Shown here in pieces: positions 33,175 through 41,698 of a stretch of DNA of 64,000 nucleotides; within the stretch, counting starts at the first letter, position 1, and the number at the start of each line of letters is the position of its first letter. The DNA is taken from the NCBI RefSeq assembly GCF_002028425.1, contig NZ_CP020042.1, positions 7,043,560 through 7,107,559 on the forward strand, written 5' to 3'. Source of the DNA: Streptomyces katrae. GTDB lineage: Bacteria; Actinomycetota; Actinomycetes; Streptomycetales; Streptomycetaceae. The translations under genes were made by a program, and so were the position numbers. The notes beneath the pieces were generated by a model that was not told the origin of the DNA, did not search any database, and saw nothing but the letters and a program-made list of their open reading frames with translations.

Positions 33175-34281
33175 TTACGCCGTCCGGGCGGCGGAGGAAC
33201 CCTCGCGCTGGTGCGGTACCGGGGCCGCGCGGAACGCGCCGGGACCGGGGTCCTCCTCCGGGCGGAAGGAGACCGTGCGCGTGGGGGCGGGGATGGAGAT
33301 GCCCTCCTCCCGGTAGCGCTGGTGCAGGCGCTTGATGAACTCGTGCTTGATCCGGTACTGGTCGCTGAACTCGCCGACGCCCAGGATCACCGTGAAGTTG
33401 ATCCGGGAGTCCCCGAAGGTGTGGAAGCGGACCTTCCCCTCGTGGTCGGGGACCCCGCCCGTGATGTCGGCCATCACGCTGTCCACCACCTCCAGGGTCA
33501 CCCGCTCCACGTGCTCCAGGTCGCTCTCGTAGCCGACCCCCGCCTGGACCAGGAGCGAGAGCTTCTGCTCGGGCTGGGTGAAGTTGGTCATGTTGGTCCG
33601 CGCGAGACGGCCGTTGGGGATGATGACCAGGTTGTTCGACAGGTTGCGCACCACGCTGTTGCGCCAGTTGATGTCGACGACGTAGCCCTCCTCCCCGCTG
33701 CTGAGCCGGATGTAGTCCCCCGGCTGCACGGTCTTCGAGGCGAGGATGTGCACGCCGGCGAAGAGGTTGGCGAGGGTGTCCTGGAGGGCCAGCGCGACCG
33801 CCAGACCGCCGACGCCCAGGGCGGTGACCAGCGGCGCGATGGACACCCCGACGGTCTCCAGCGCGACCAGGACGCCCATCGTGAGGACCACGATGCGGGT
33901 GATGTTGACGAAGATGGTGGCGGACGCGGCGACCCCGGTCCGCGACTGCGCCACGGACTGGACGAGCCCCGCGACCACCCGGGCCGCCGTGAACGTGGCG
34001 AAGATGATGAGCAGGGCCGTCAGCGACTGGCTGACCAGGCTCCCGACGCGCGCCGTGAGCGGCAGCGCGGTGGCGGCCACCGCCGCTCCCGCGATGACGG
34101 CCGCCCAGGGGGCGAGGGTGCGCAGCGCGTCGACGATGACGTCGTCGCCGGTCCACTTGGTCCGCTCCGCGTGCTTGGCCAGCCACTTCAGCAGGGCCCG
34201 CAGCAGCAGCCCCGCCGCCCCGCCCGAGGCCAGGGCGATCGCGGCCACCACCCAGTCGTGCAGCACGAGGTCCCGGGTCAA
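33175..34281 (-). CDS. MscS-type mechanosensitive channel
   Basis: A 368-residue small-conductance channel with four or five transmembrane segments. The pore helix is GVGGLAVALALQDTLANLFAG, followed by the beta domain (VQPGDYIRL, GYVVDINWRNSVVRN, NLVIIPNGRL). The start is TTG, supported by GGAGG seven bases upstream; the next candidate is GTG at 34266. It releases ions during osmotic downshock. It is upstream of gltD, 87 bases away. Confidence 0.9.
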   Translation of the reverse strand: MTRDLVLHDWVVAAIALASGGAAGLLLRALLKWLAKHAERTKWTGDDVIVDALRTLAPWAAVIAGAAVAATALPLTARVGSLVSQSLTALLIIFATFTAARVVAGLVQSVAQSRTGVAASATIFVNITRIVVLTMGVLVALETVGVSIAPLVTALGVGGLAVALALQDTLANLFAGVHILASKTVQPGDYIRLSSGEEGYVVDINWRNSVVRNLSNNLVIIPNGRLARTNMTNFTQPEQKLSLLVQAGVGYESDLEHVERVTLEVVDSVMADITGGVPDHEGKVRFHTFGDSRINFTVILGVGEFSDQYRIKHEFIKRLHQRYREEGISIPAPTRTVSFRPEEDPGPGAFRAAPVPHQREGSSAARTA

Positions 34282-34477
34282 CGCAGGGCCTCCGCTCGCG
34301 CGAGGTCCGGCCGCCGTATGTGTCGTGTCGTCACCATGTCACCTGTCAGGTCGCGTTGTGCGGGGGCCCGTTCGAGCGGACGTGCGCATTCCGAACGGAC
34401 TGTCATCCTGCCGCATCCCCCCGCGGACCCCGCAGCGGGGCCGGGGGAGCCGCCGCCCGCCCGGCCCCGGCCCCCGC

Positions 34478-36313
34478 TCAGCGGGCGGCCGCGGAGCCCG
34501 CCCCGGCGTCGGCGCCGCTGCCCAGGCCGGTGCCCGCCCCGGCGTCGGCGCCCGCCCCGGCGTCGGTGCCCGGGCCGGTGCCCGCCCCGGCGTCGGTGAA
34601 GGCGTCGGCACCGGCGTGGGTTTCCATACGGAACTCCATCCCCGGAGCCCGCCCCTTCAGCGCAGCCCGGCGCACCTTCCCCGACCGGGTGCGCGGCAGG
34701 CCGTCGGCGAACTCCACCACCCGCACCCACTTCTCCTCCGGCAGCTCCCGCCGCACCAGGGCGAACACCCCGCGCGCCGCCTCCGCGCCCCCCGCCCGCC
34801 CCGGTACGAGGGTCAGGTAGGCCTTGGCCGCCCACAGCCCCACCGGATCCGGCACCGGCACCACCGCCGCGTCCGCCACCGCCGGATGGCGCAGCAGGAC
34901 CCGCTCCAGCTCCAGCGGGGAGATCCGGTGGTCGAAGGACTTGAACATGTCGTCCGCCCGCGCCACGTACGTGAACGAGCCGTCCGGCGCCCGTACCACC
35001 AGGTCGCCGGTGTGGTAGTAGCCCCCGGCGAAGGCCCTGGCGGTCTTGCGGGGGTCGTCGGCGTATCCCCGCATCAGCCCCGCCGGCCGCTCCGCGAGGT
35101 CCACGCACAGCTCCCCGCTCTCCCCGTCGGGCACCTCCCGCCCCGTCCCCGGGTCGACGACGGCCAGCCGGTAGCCGGGCAGCAGGGCCCGCCCCATGCT
35201 GCCGGGCACCGGCGGACGGCCCGGGGGACTGCCGATCAGGCCGGTGGTCTCGGTCTGCCCGAACCCGTCCCGGACGTCGACGCCCCAGGCCTCGCGCACC
35301 GCCCGCGCCAGCGCGGCCTCCAGCGGCTCGCCCGCCGCCACGGCCTCCCGCAGCCCCGCCGGACGCGGCCCGAGCCCCGCCGCGACCATCGCCCGCCAGG
35401 TGGTGGGCGGGGCGCAGAACGTCGTCACCCCGCGGGTGCGCAGCACCTCCAGCACGTCCCCGGCGTCGGCGGCCGTGGCGGAGTCCAGGGCGAGCACCGT
35501 CGCCTCCGCGTTCCACGGGACGAAGAACGAACTCCAGGAGTGCTTGGCCCAGCCCGGCGCCGAGACGTTCAGGTGCACGTCCCCCGGGCGCACCCCGTTC
35601 CAGTACATCCCGGACAGGTGCCCCACCGGGTAGCTGGTGTGGGTGTGCTCCACCATCTTCGGCGCGGAGGTGGTGCCCGAGGTGAAGTACCGGAAGAGCG
35701 GGTCGTCCGCGCCCGTCGGGCCGTCCGGGACGAACTCCTGCGGGGCCGTGCGGGACTCCTCGTACGAGGACCAGCCCGGCGGCGGCGGACCGCCGACGGC
35801 CACCCCGCGCCAGGGGTGCGGCCCCGGCCCGAACCGCCCGGCGAGCGCGGCCTCGGCCACGACGAACCGCACGCCGCCCCGGTCGGCCCGGTCGGCCAGC
35901 TCGGCGGGGGTGGCCGTGGTGTAGGTGGGGATCAGCACCGCGCCGAGTTTGATCGCGGCCAGCATGGTCTCCCACACGGGCGCCCGGTTGTCGAGCAGCA
36001 GCATGACCGGATCCCCGCGCCGCAGGCCCTGGCCGCGCAGCCAGTTGGCGACCTGCGCGGAACGGCGGGAGAGCGCGCGCCAGGTGACGGTCACGTCGCC
36101 GGCGGGGTCTCCGGCGCGGGCCAGGCGCAGTGCGGGGCCGTCGCGGCGGGCGGCCACGGCGTCGAACCAGTCGAGGGCCCAGTTGAAGGCGGCCGGGCGG
36201 GGCCAGCGGAACGCCCGGTGGGCGGCGTCGAGGTCGTCGCCGTGGGCCAGGAGCAGGTCCCGGGCGGCCCGGAAGGCCTCGGTGGGGGAGGTGACGGGGG
36301 TGTTCTGGGACAT
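34478..36313 (-). CDS. AMP-forming acyl-CoA synthetase-like ligase
   Basis: A 611-residue ANL-superfamily adenylating enzyme. It opens like medium-chain acyl-CoA synthetases (FNWALDWFDAVAARR). It carries YFTSGTTSAPKMVEHTH (P-loop-like), DGFGQTETTG, YHTGDLV and the terminal lysine motif PRTRSGKVRRAALK. It would activate a carboxylic acid as acyl-AMP, then probably acyl-CoA. The last 45 residues are a low-complexity DAGAG repeat. It is last in the glutamate-mutase operon, so its substrate may derive from methylaspartate or a branched diacid. That link is inference. Confidence 0.85.
   Translation of the reverse strand: MSQNTPVTSPTEAFRAARDLLLAHGDDLDAAHRAFRWPRPAAFNWALDWFDAVAARRDGPALRLARAGDPAGDVTVTWRALSRRSAQVANWLRGQGLRRGDPVMLLLDNRAPVWETMLAAIKLGAVLIPTYTTATPAELADRADRGGVRFVVAEAALAGRFGPGPHPWRGVAVGGPPPPGWSSYEESRTAPQEFVPDGPTGADDPLFRYFTSGTTSAPKMVEHTHTSYPVGHLSGMYWNGVRPGDVHLNVSAPGWAKHSWSSFFVPWNAEATVLALDSATAADAGDVLEVLRTRGVTTFCAPPTTWRAMVAAGLGPRPAGLREAVAAGEPLEAALARAVREAWGVDVRDGFGQTETTGLIGSPPGRPPVPGSMGRALLPGYRLAVVDPGTGREVPDGESGELCVDLAERPAGLMRGYADDPRKTARAFAGGYYHTGDLVVRAPDGSFTYVARADDMFKSFDHRISPLELERVLLRHPAVADAAVVPVPDPVGLWAAKAYLTLVPGRAGGAEAARGVFALVRRELPEEKWVRVVEFADGLPRTRSGKVRRAALKGRAPGMEFRMETHAGADAFTDAGAGTGPGTDAGAGADAGAGTGLGSGADAGAGSAAAR
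34501..34610 (-). repeat. Tandem repeat encoding DAGAG tail of the AMP ligase
   Basis: Imperfect units around GCCCGCCCCGGCGTCGG repeat about five times and encode an Asp/Ala/Gly-rich tail. The tail is unlike the body of the enzyme and may be recent slippage growth. Confidence 0.65.
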
Positions 36314-36352
36314 GGCGTGGTCCGTCGTCTTTCGAAGGGGAGGAAGGGGTGC

Positions 36353-38362
36353 TCAGCGGGCGGCGGCGGTTGCGGGGCCGGCCGGGGACGCGGCCGGGTA
36401 CGCGGACGGGGCCGGTGACGGGACGTCCAGCAGTCCGCGCGCCACGGTGTCGGCGTCCCGGTGGAAGAGGGTGTCCACGCCGGGCCGGCCGCTGCCGACC
36501 TGGGTGAACCAGCGGGTGTGCTCGGTGGGGATGCCCAGCGCCAGCACTCCGGGCAGCGGATCGCCCACCGCGTCCACCACGTGGAAGGAGTCCGGGGTGA
36601 CGTCGAGACCCCCGGTGGGGTACCGCAGGCCGTCCGGGCCGGTGGTCTCGTACGCGCGGATCAGGCCCTCCGCGAGCAGCTGCCGGGTGAGCGGCGCGGT
36701 GTCGCGGTGCAGCGCCGGCGAGGGGATCCGGGCGTCCACGAGCACGTCCACCTCCCGCGCCGAGCCCGGGACGGAGGGAGAGGAGACGGTGAACCGCCCG
36801 CTCCGCTCGTCCCCGGCGAACTCCGTCGCCGGACCGGCGATCTCCACGATCCCCCGCCGGACCAGGGCGGCGAGCTGGCGCACCCGGCTCGCGGGCGGAC
36901 CCGCCGAGAGCAGGGAGTTGACCGGAAGGAACCGGCCGTGGAAGTCCTCGGCATGCGACCGGGGCAGCAGCCCGCCGTGGTCGACGGCCTGGCGCAGCAC
37001 GCCCCGGACGTCCCGCAGGACGTCCAGCGCCGCCTTGAGCGGGCCGCTCGCATTGCCCAGCGCGGCCTCGGCGAGGTCGGCCTCCACGACCTGGAGCAGC
37101 CGCTCGCGGAAGGCCTCCGGCCCCTCGAACCGCTCCCCGTCGAAGGGCCGGGCCAGCGCGTTGAGGTCCAGCGGCGCCAGCCCCGCGAGCCCGGCCTCCG
37201 CCAGGACGGGACGCGGGTCGCGGCCGGCGTGCAGGGCTGCCGCGTGGCGGCCGGCGAACCGCGCGGCCGCCGCCGCCCCCGAACGGGCCCGTACCCGCGC
37301 CGTCCAGTAGACGTGGTGCACCTCCTGGAGCAGCAGCGGCAGCACGTCCCGGTTGAAGTCCAGCCGGTCGTCGCCCGTGGCGGCCGCGCGGCGGGTACGG
37401 GCCGCGGCCAGGGCGGCCGGGGTGAGGAAGAGCGGCCGGTGCGTGTGGTCGGCGGGTTTCTCGTTGCGGCCCCGGGCCGGAATGGGCAGCCCGCTGCGCG
37501 AGCCCGCCACGATCCGCGGCTCACGGCCGGAGGGCAGGTAGCGCAGCCCGCCCCGGCCGTCGGGCTCGAAGGCGCCGCCGCGCCCGACGGTCAGGCTCAG
37601 CATCACGTCGTAGAAGGACAGGCCCAGCCCCCGGATGCCCACGGCGGTGCCCGGCGGTATCGCCTCCTCGCCGAGGTCCAGGTCGGCGGCGGAGTCCCCG
37701 CACAGGTAGCGCAGGCCCGGGTGGCGGTCCGCGAAGGCCAGCATGTCCCGTTCGAAGGCGTCGGGTTCGTTGTGCGGGTGGCCGGTCGCGAGCACCACGC
37801 CGTCGGCGCGCAGGACGTGCGGGGCACCGTCCAGGGTGAGCAGCCGGCCGCCGTCCGGTCCGGGGGTGAGCGCGGTGACGCGGGCCCTCACCGGGACGAG
37901 CTCCGCGAACGGCGGCAGGTGTTCGGCGATCGTCCGGTAGACGTCCTGCATGTACCGGCCGTAGACCACGCGGGGCGCGTAGTCGTCCGGGCCGGGGACC
38001 TCCTCGCCCGGCAGGGCGCGGGCCTCGATCCACTCGCCGAGCGAGGGGCCGGCCCCGGGCCGCGCCGGGCCGCCGTCGGGGCGGCCGGAGTAGAGGGTGA
38101 CCTGGCTGATCACGGTGTTCATGGTGAACCAGTCGTCCTGGTCGGTGCGCCAGATCCGGCCCGACCCGACCTCGACCGCGTCGATGGCGTAGATCCGTAC
38201 GGGCCGGGGGCGGGTGCCGTGCGCGGCGGCGCGTTCGGCGCGGTCCATGAGGCGGACGGCGAGCCGCTCGAGGACGGCGAGGCCGCGCGGACCGGTGCCG
38301 ACGACGGCCAGGGTGTGCGGACGGGCGGCGGCGGGGGTGGTGGAGAGGGACATGGCGGACAT
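36353..38362 (-). CDS. FAD/NAD(P)-binding protein (NAD_binding_9 type)
   Basis: A 669-residue flavoprotein with an N-terminal GTGPRGLAVLERL dinucleotide fold, DQDDWFTMNTVISQVTLYSG, LATGHPHNEPDAFERD, and a second nucleotide region (GIRGLGLSFYDVMLSLT). It resembles the FAD-NAD(P)-binding family PF13454. Members occur in actinobacterial secondary-metabolite loci but few have known reactions. ATG at 38362 follows AAGGAACACCC. It sits between the mutase subunits and the AMP ligase in one operon and may oxidise or hydroxylate the pathway intermediate. Confidence 0.75.
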   Translation of the reverse strand: MSAMSLSTTPAAARPHTLAVVGTGPRGLAVLERLAVRLMDRAERAAAHGTRPRPVRIYAIDAVEVGSGRIWRTDQDDWFTMNTVISQVTLYSGRPDGGPARPGAGPSLGEWIEARALPGEEVPGPDDYAPRVVYGRYMQDVYRTIAEHLPPFAELVPVRARVTALTPGPDGGRLLTLDGAPHVLRADGVVLATGHPHNEPDAFERDMLAFADRHPGLRYLCGDSAADLDLGEEAIPPGTAVGIRGLGLSFYDVMLSLTVGRGGAFEPDGRGGLRYLPSGREPRIVAGSRSGLPIPARGRNEKPADHTHRPLFLTPAALAAARTRRAAATGDDRLDFNRDVLPLLLQEVHHVYWTARVRARSGAAAAARFAGRHAAALHAGRDPRPVLAEAGLAGLAPLDLNALARPFDGERFEGPEAFRERLLQVVEADLAEAALGNASGPLKAALDVLRDVRGVLRQAVDHGGLLPRSHAEDFHGRFLPVNSLLSAGPPASRVRQLAALVRRGIVEIAGPATEFAGDERSGRFTVSSPSVPGSAREVDVLVDARIPSPALHRDTAPLTRQLLAEGLIRAYETTGPDGLRYPTGGLDVTPDSFHVVDAVGDPLPGVLALGIPTEHTRWFTQVGSGRPGVDTLFHRDADTVARGLLDVPSPAPSAYPAASPAGPATAAAR

Positions 38363-38419
38363 GGGTGTTCCTTGGGGGGAGGGGAAGGGGAGGGGAGAGA
38401 GGTGGGGGCGGGGCGGGCT

Positions 38420-39733
38420 TCAGGCGGCCGGCGGCACGGCCCGCGGCCCGGGAGCGGGCTCGACGGCGGCCCGGTCGAAGCCCTGCTGGACGTGCGAGAG
38501 CATGCCGATCAGGTCCTCGGCGCGCAGCGGACCCGCGGCCCGGCCCGCCGCGCGCACCGGCATCGCGCCGGCGCTGCGCCACTGGAGGCTGCCGCGCGCG
38601 TCGATGAAGCCCCGGGAGCGGCCCGCGTTGTCGGCGTGCAGGCAGTACGGGACGTCCAGATAGCCCCGGCGGAAGGCCTCCACGAGGGCGGGGCCCGTCC
38701 CGGAGCCGAGCTCCAGGACCGACTCAACCAGGGCGCGGGCCTCGGCGAGAACACCGAACTCGCCGTGTTCGACGGGCCGGTGGACCGCGCCGCGGGCCCG
38801 CGCCGCCTGCGCGGCGGCCTCCTCGAGGGCTCGGACGTTGTCCTCGACCGTCGGGATGCGGTGGGCCTCCGCCGGCGTCTTGACGATCAGCCGCTCCGTG
38901 CCGGTCCGCGCGGCCAGTACCGCGCTGGACCGCAGCAGCGCCAGAGCGCCCGCCGTCGTGCGGGGGAAGACGCCCATGTAGGTGTACAGGACGACGTGCC
39001 AGTCCGTGTCCGCCAGGTACTCGCCCGCCAGCAGGCGCAGCGCGGCGAGCGCCTCGGCGTCCTGGTCCGGATGGGTCTGCTGGGCGTAGCTCAGCGAGAT
39101 GCTGCGCAGCCCGTGTTCGCGGAAGAAGATCCCCTCCAGGACCGCCATCGCCACCAGCAGCCCCGGCGGGCACAGCTGACCCAGCAGGCAGCCGCCGAAG
39201 CTCTCCATGTGCGCGGCTCCGCCGGAGCGTTCGGCCAGCAGCTCACAGCTCCTGGCCCACGCGTCCACGGCCTCCGCCAGCGGTGTACGGCTGTACGGCA
39301 GGCAGTACGAGACGGGCCCGCCCTCGGTGGCGTCCAGACCGGCGTCGAGGAGGGTTTCCACGATGCCGAACGGGTTCGCGGACCCGTGCCGGACCTGGAC
39401 GGCGAAGGGATGCCCGGCCGGGGCGCCGCCGAGGACGGGGGCGAGCATGTCCCGGGTGGCGGCGGCCCCGTGGGCGACCAGGGGGAAGCCGTTGAGGTCG
39501 GCGCCGGTGTCGAGGGCCTTGCGGGCGGAGGCGTGGTCGCCGACCCGGGTGTAGCTGTCGAGCGTGACGGTGCCGACGCTGCGGGCCCGGGCCCCGCGCA
39601 CGGCGAGGAGGCCACCGCGCATGCCGGGCACGGTGGGGAAGCCCATCCGGGGCTGCACCACCAACTCGCCCTCGTGGGCTGCGGTGTTGACGGCGGAGGC
39701 GAAGGCGGACAGCCGCACGGCGGGGGCGTTCAC
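38420..39733 (-). CDS. Glutamate mutase subunit E-like (methylaspartate mutase large subunit)
   Basis: A 437-residue TIM-barrel subunit of a B12-dependent glutamate mutase, which rearranges L-glutamate to (2S,3S)-3-methylaspartate. Matching stretches are LVVQPRMGFPT, SYTRVGDHA, LNGFPLVAHG, QVRHGSANPFGIVETL and HMESFGGCLLGQLCPP. It is shorter than the roughly 480 residues of the fermentative enzyme. The GTG start overlaps the stop of the small subunit gene (GTGA), a tight coupling that suits a 1:1 complex. This type also occurs in nikkomycin and vicenistatin pathways. Confidence 0.88.
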   Translation of the reverse strand: MNAPAVRLSAFASAVNTAAHEGELVVQPRMGFPTVPGMRGGLLAVRGARARSVGTVTLDSYTRVGDHASARKALDTGADLNGFPLVAHGAAATRDMLAPVLGGAPAGHPFAVQVRHGSANPFGIVETLLDAGLDATEGGPVSYCLPYSRTPLAEAVDAWARSCELLAERSGGAAHMESFGGCLLGQLCPPGLLVAMAVLEGIFFREHGLRSISLSYAQQTHPDQDAEALAALRLLAGEYLADTDWHVVLYTYMGVFPRTTAGALALLRSSAVLAARTGTERLIVKTPAEAHRIPTVEDNVRALEEAAAQAARARGAVHRPVEHGEFGVLAEARALVESVLELGSGTGPALVEAFRRGYLDVPYCLHADNAGRSRGFIDARGSLQWRSAGAMPVRAAGRAAGPLRAEDLIGMLSHVQQGFDRAAVEPAPGPRAVPPAA

Positions 39734-40254
39734 CGGGCACCCGCAACAGCAGCAGCCGGGCGCCGGCCGGGCGCCGCGGCGAGCGCCCGTACGGGAGCGG
39801 CCTCGCCGAGGTAGCGCCGGAACTCCTCGGTGCCGGCCGCGTCCTCGAAGACGGCGTCGAAGCCGGCGGCCGTCAACGCGGGGGCGTGGCTGCCCGCTTC
39901 GGCGCCGCGCACCCCGAGCTTCCCGCCGATCACGACCTGGAGGTCGCGCAGGTCGGGCTCGCGGCGCAGCCGGGTGATCAGGCGGCGGCCGTCGAGGGCG
40001 CCGTGGCCGTTGACCGTGCTGATGACCAGCGCGTCAGGGCGCAGTCGGCGGCATTCGGAGATCACGAGCTCATCGGGGACGCAGGCGCCGGCGTTGAACA
40101 CCTCGTGGCCCATCTCCTCCAGCAGCAGCTGGAGGAAGACGAGGTTCCAGGTGTGGGAGTCCGAGGAGACGCTGGAGACGAGGATCCGGCGCCGGGCGCG
40201 GGAGGGGGTGTGGGCGGGGGAGGGGGCCGGGGCCATGGGAAGGGTCCGGGACAT
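39730..40254 (-). CDS. Glutamate mutase subunit S-like, cobalamin-binding
   Basis: A 174-residue B12-binding domain. The cobalamin signature DxHxxG appears as D32-S-H34-T-W-N37, so the base-off histidine is present but the canonical Gly is Asn. Further matches are HEVFNAGACVPDE and VIGGKLG. It pairs with subunit E encoded immediately downstream. ATG at 40254 follows GAGAGAAGCCC. The divergence of the signature suggests a secondary-metabolite-type mutase rather than the fermentative one. Confidence 0.85.
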   Translation of the reverse strand: MSRTLPMAPAPSPAHTPSRARRRILVSSVSSDSHTWNLVFLQLLLEEMGHEVFNAGACVPDELVISECRRLRPDALVISTVNGHGALDGRRLITRLRREPDLRDLQVVIGGKLGVRGAEAGSHAPALTAAGFDAVFEDAAGTEEFRRYLGEAAPVRALAAAPGRRPAAAVAGAR

Positions 40255-40721
40255 GGGCTTCTCTCGATCTGTCGGGCGGCGGCGGCCGGGGGGTCAGGCG
40301 GCGGCCGGGGTGCGCAGGAGTTCGGCCTGGCGCGGGGTGCGGGGTGCGGGGTGCGGGGCGCGGCGGGGCGGGTGCGGACGGCGAGGACCGTGCAGCCGGT
40401 CTCGCTGGACATCTGGTGCCGGGTGCCGGGGCCCTCGACGACCAGGTCGCCCTTGCCGTAGGAAATGCCGTCGCTGTGGTCGAGGCGCCCGTCGAGGACG
40501 AGCATGAGTTCGTGGCCGAGGTGCTCGTGGAAGTCGCCGTGGGCGCCGGGCGGGAAGCGCAGGAGCAGGCCGACGCTGTCCTCGCCGCCGGCCGGGTCGG
40601 GGGCCCAGAGCACGTGGTGCTCGACGCCCGCACGGCCGGGCTCGGACCAGGCGGTCCAGTCGAGGTCCTGCATGTCGAATCCGCTGCGGAACGCGTTGGC
40701 GATGTACTCGATTCCGGACAT
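40062..40721 (-). CDS. Cupin protein with possible frameshift in a 7-bp repeat
   Basis: The first 116 residues form a cupin: MSGIEYIANAFRSGFD, FPPGAHGDFHEHLGHELMLV (two His) and GKGDLVVEGPGTRHQM. Beyond that the frame enters a GCGGGGT tandem repeat (40332-40359), turns Pro/Ser-rich, and overlaps the mutase S gene by 193 bases. One extra repeat unit would move the frame to a stop at 40294, which would end the protein with RQAELLRTPAAA and leave a normal 39-base gap. The tail as sequenced is probably not the ancestral one. The cupin may bind the substrate or a metal in the same pathway. Confidence 0.7.
   Translation of the reverse strand: MSGIEYIANAFRSGFDMQDLDWTAWSEPGRAGVEHHVLWAPDPAGGEDSVGLLLRFPPGAHGDFHEHLGHELMLVLDGRLDHSDGISYGKGDLVVEGPGTRHQMSSETGCTVLAVRTRPAAPRTPHPAPRARPNSCAPRPPPDPPAAAARQIERSPCPGPFPWPRPPPPPTPPPAPGAGSSSPASPRTPTPGTSSSSSCCWRRWATRCSTPAPASPMSS
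40332..40359 (-). repeat. 7-bp tandem repeat at the cupin 3' end
   Basis: Three perfect GCGGGGT units and a fourth ending in C. Seven is not a multiple of three, so copy-number change shifts the reading frame. Confidence 0.8.
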
Positions 40722-40923
40722 GGCGGTGCCTTTCGGGGAAAAAGGGGTGGTGGAGGTCCACGGGCGTGGCGGTGCCGGGTCCTCCCGGGGGAACGGGGAC
40801 GGGCGGGGAGCCCCGCGCAGGGCCGTGGGGGACCTGCGCGGGGGTGCCCGTCGCCAGGGGAGGATGCGTGCGGGTGGCTGGATGCCAGGCCCTGCACCTA
40901 ATCAGTGTGTCGTGTTCGACGCG

Positions 40924-40930
40924 TTAGTAA
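40924..40930 (-). promoter_or_regulatory. CGNR operator candidate upstream of the cupin/mutase operon
   Basis: TTACTAA (minus strand) with an inverted CTAA/TTAG partner at 40898-40903, in the 272-base gap before the operon. The same heptamer lies before the CGNR gene itself at 41645. Confidence 0.4.
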
Positions 40931-40993
40931 GAGCATGCCCAAGGACCCCGCGGCCGGGGATCCACCGAAAGAACGAACCCTGTGGCGCGGATC

Positions 40994-41626
40994 TCATCCC
41001 GCCTGCGGGTCGCGGTGGCGGCGGCTGTGGCGGGCCACGCGGACCCGGTTGCCGCAGGTGGCCGTGCACCATTCGCGGCGGGCGTGGGTCTTGAGGAAGT
41101 AGAGGATGCAGCCCGGTGCGGGGCAGGCGTGGACCGGCCGCTCCGGGGCCCCGCCGAAGAGGCGCACCCCTTCGGCCGCCACCTCGCCGAGCGCGGCCAG
41201 CTGCGGATCGGGCTCGTTCCAGCGGGTCACCGAGCCGGCCGGGGCTGCGGTGGAGAGCTCGTCCCAGCGGGCCGCGAGCCGGGCCGCCCGGTTGACGGTG
41301 CGCACGTCGGCCTCCTGCGGGGTCCGCCCGGCCGTGTGGGCCGCCGCCACCTCGCGCAGCGCGTGGCGCAGCTCCAGGAAACGCTCGAAGTGGGCGCGGG
41401 TGGCGGGCTCGGACAGCCGGGGGCGCAGCGGCGCGCTGAAGTCCCCGGCCCGGTTGGCGAGCCACCGGTCCAGGTCGGCGGGGGTGGCCAGGGCGTCGAC
41501 GAGGACCCCGCGGAGCCCGCCGTTGATGAAGGTGGTGTTGACCAGGTCCAGGGCGAGCGATTCCCCGACCAGCGGCATCCCGTCCACTGCCGAGGTCTCC
41601 GCAGGACGTTCCGCGCTCTCGGTCAT
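40994..41626 (-). CDS. CGNR zinc-finger transcriptional regulator
   Basis: A 210-residue protein with the N-terminal ABATE-like ligand domain (LALDLVNTTF, HFERFLELRHALREV) and a C-terminal CGNR zinc finger: CPAPGC, then REWCTATCGNRVRVARH, four zinc cysteines followed by a basic recognition segment. ATG follows CCGGAGGCGGGGAC. It is upstream of the mutase operon on the same strand and divergent from the HPP gene. TTACTAA sites flank it on both sides. It is the likely controller of the operon. Confidence 0.88.
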   Translation of the reverse strand: MTESAERPAETSAVDGMPLVGESLALDLVNTTFINGGLRGVLVDALATPADLDRWLANRAGDFSAPLRPRLSEPATRAHFERFLELRHALREVAAAHTAGRTPQEADVRTVNRAARLAARWDELSTAAPAGSVTRWNEPDPQLAALGEVAAEGVRLFGGAPERPVHACPAPGCILYFLKTHARREWCTATCGNRVRVARHSRRHRDPQAG

Positions 41627-41644
41627 GTCCCCGCCTCCGGCGTG

Positions 41645-41651
41645 TTACTAA
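41645..41651 (+). promoter_or_regulatory. CGNR operator candidate between CGNR and HPP genes
   Basis: TTACTAA followed by ATGG, with an inverted CATTAG at 41682-41687, in the 72-base divergent space. It is A/T-rich in a GC-rich background and repeats the site at 40924. Confidence 0.4.
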
Positions 41652-41698
41652 TGGAATTCATTCACTCTCGACATTAGCACTCCCCGGAGAGGAACACC

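Noticed and set aside
40062..40290. C-terminal tail of the cupin frame as a real domain
   Set aside because: It is Pro/Ser/Cys-rich and antiphase to the mutase S gene on the same strand, as expected of a shadow translation after a frameshift.
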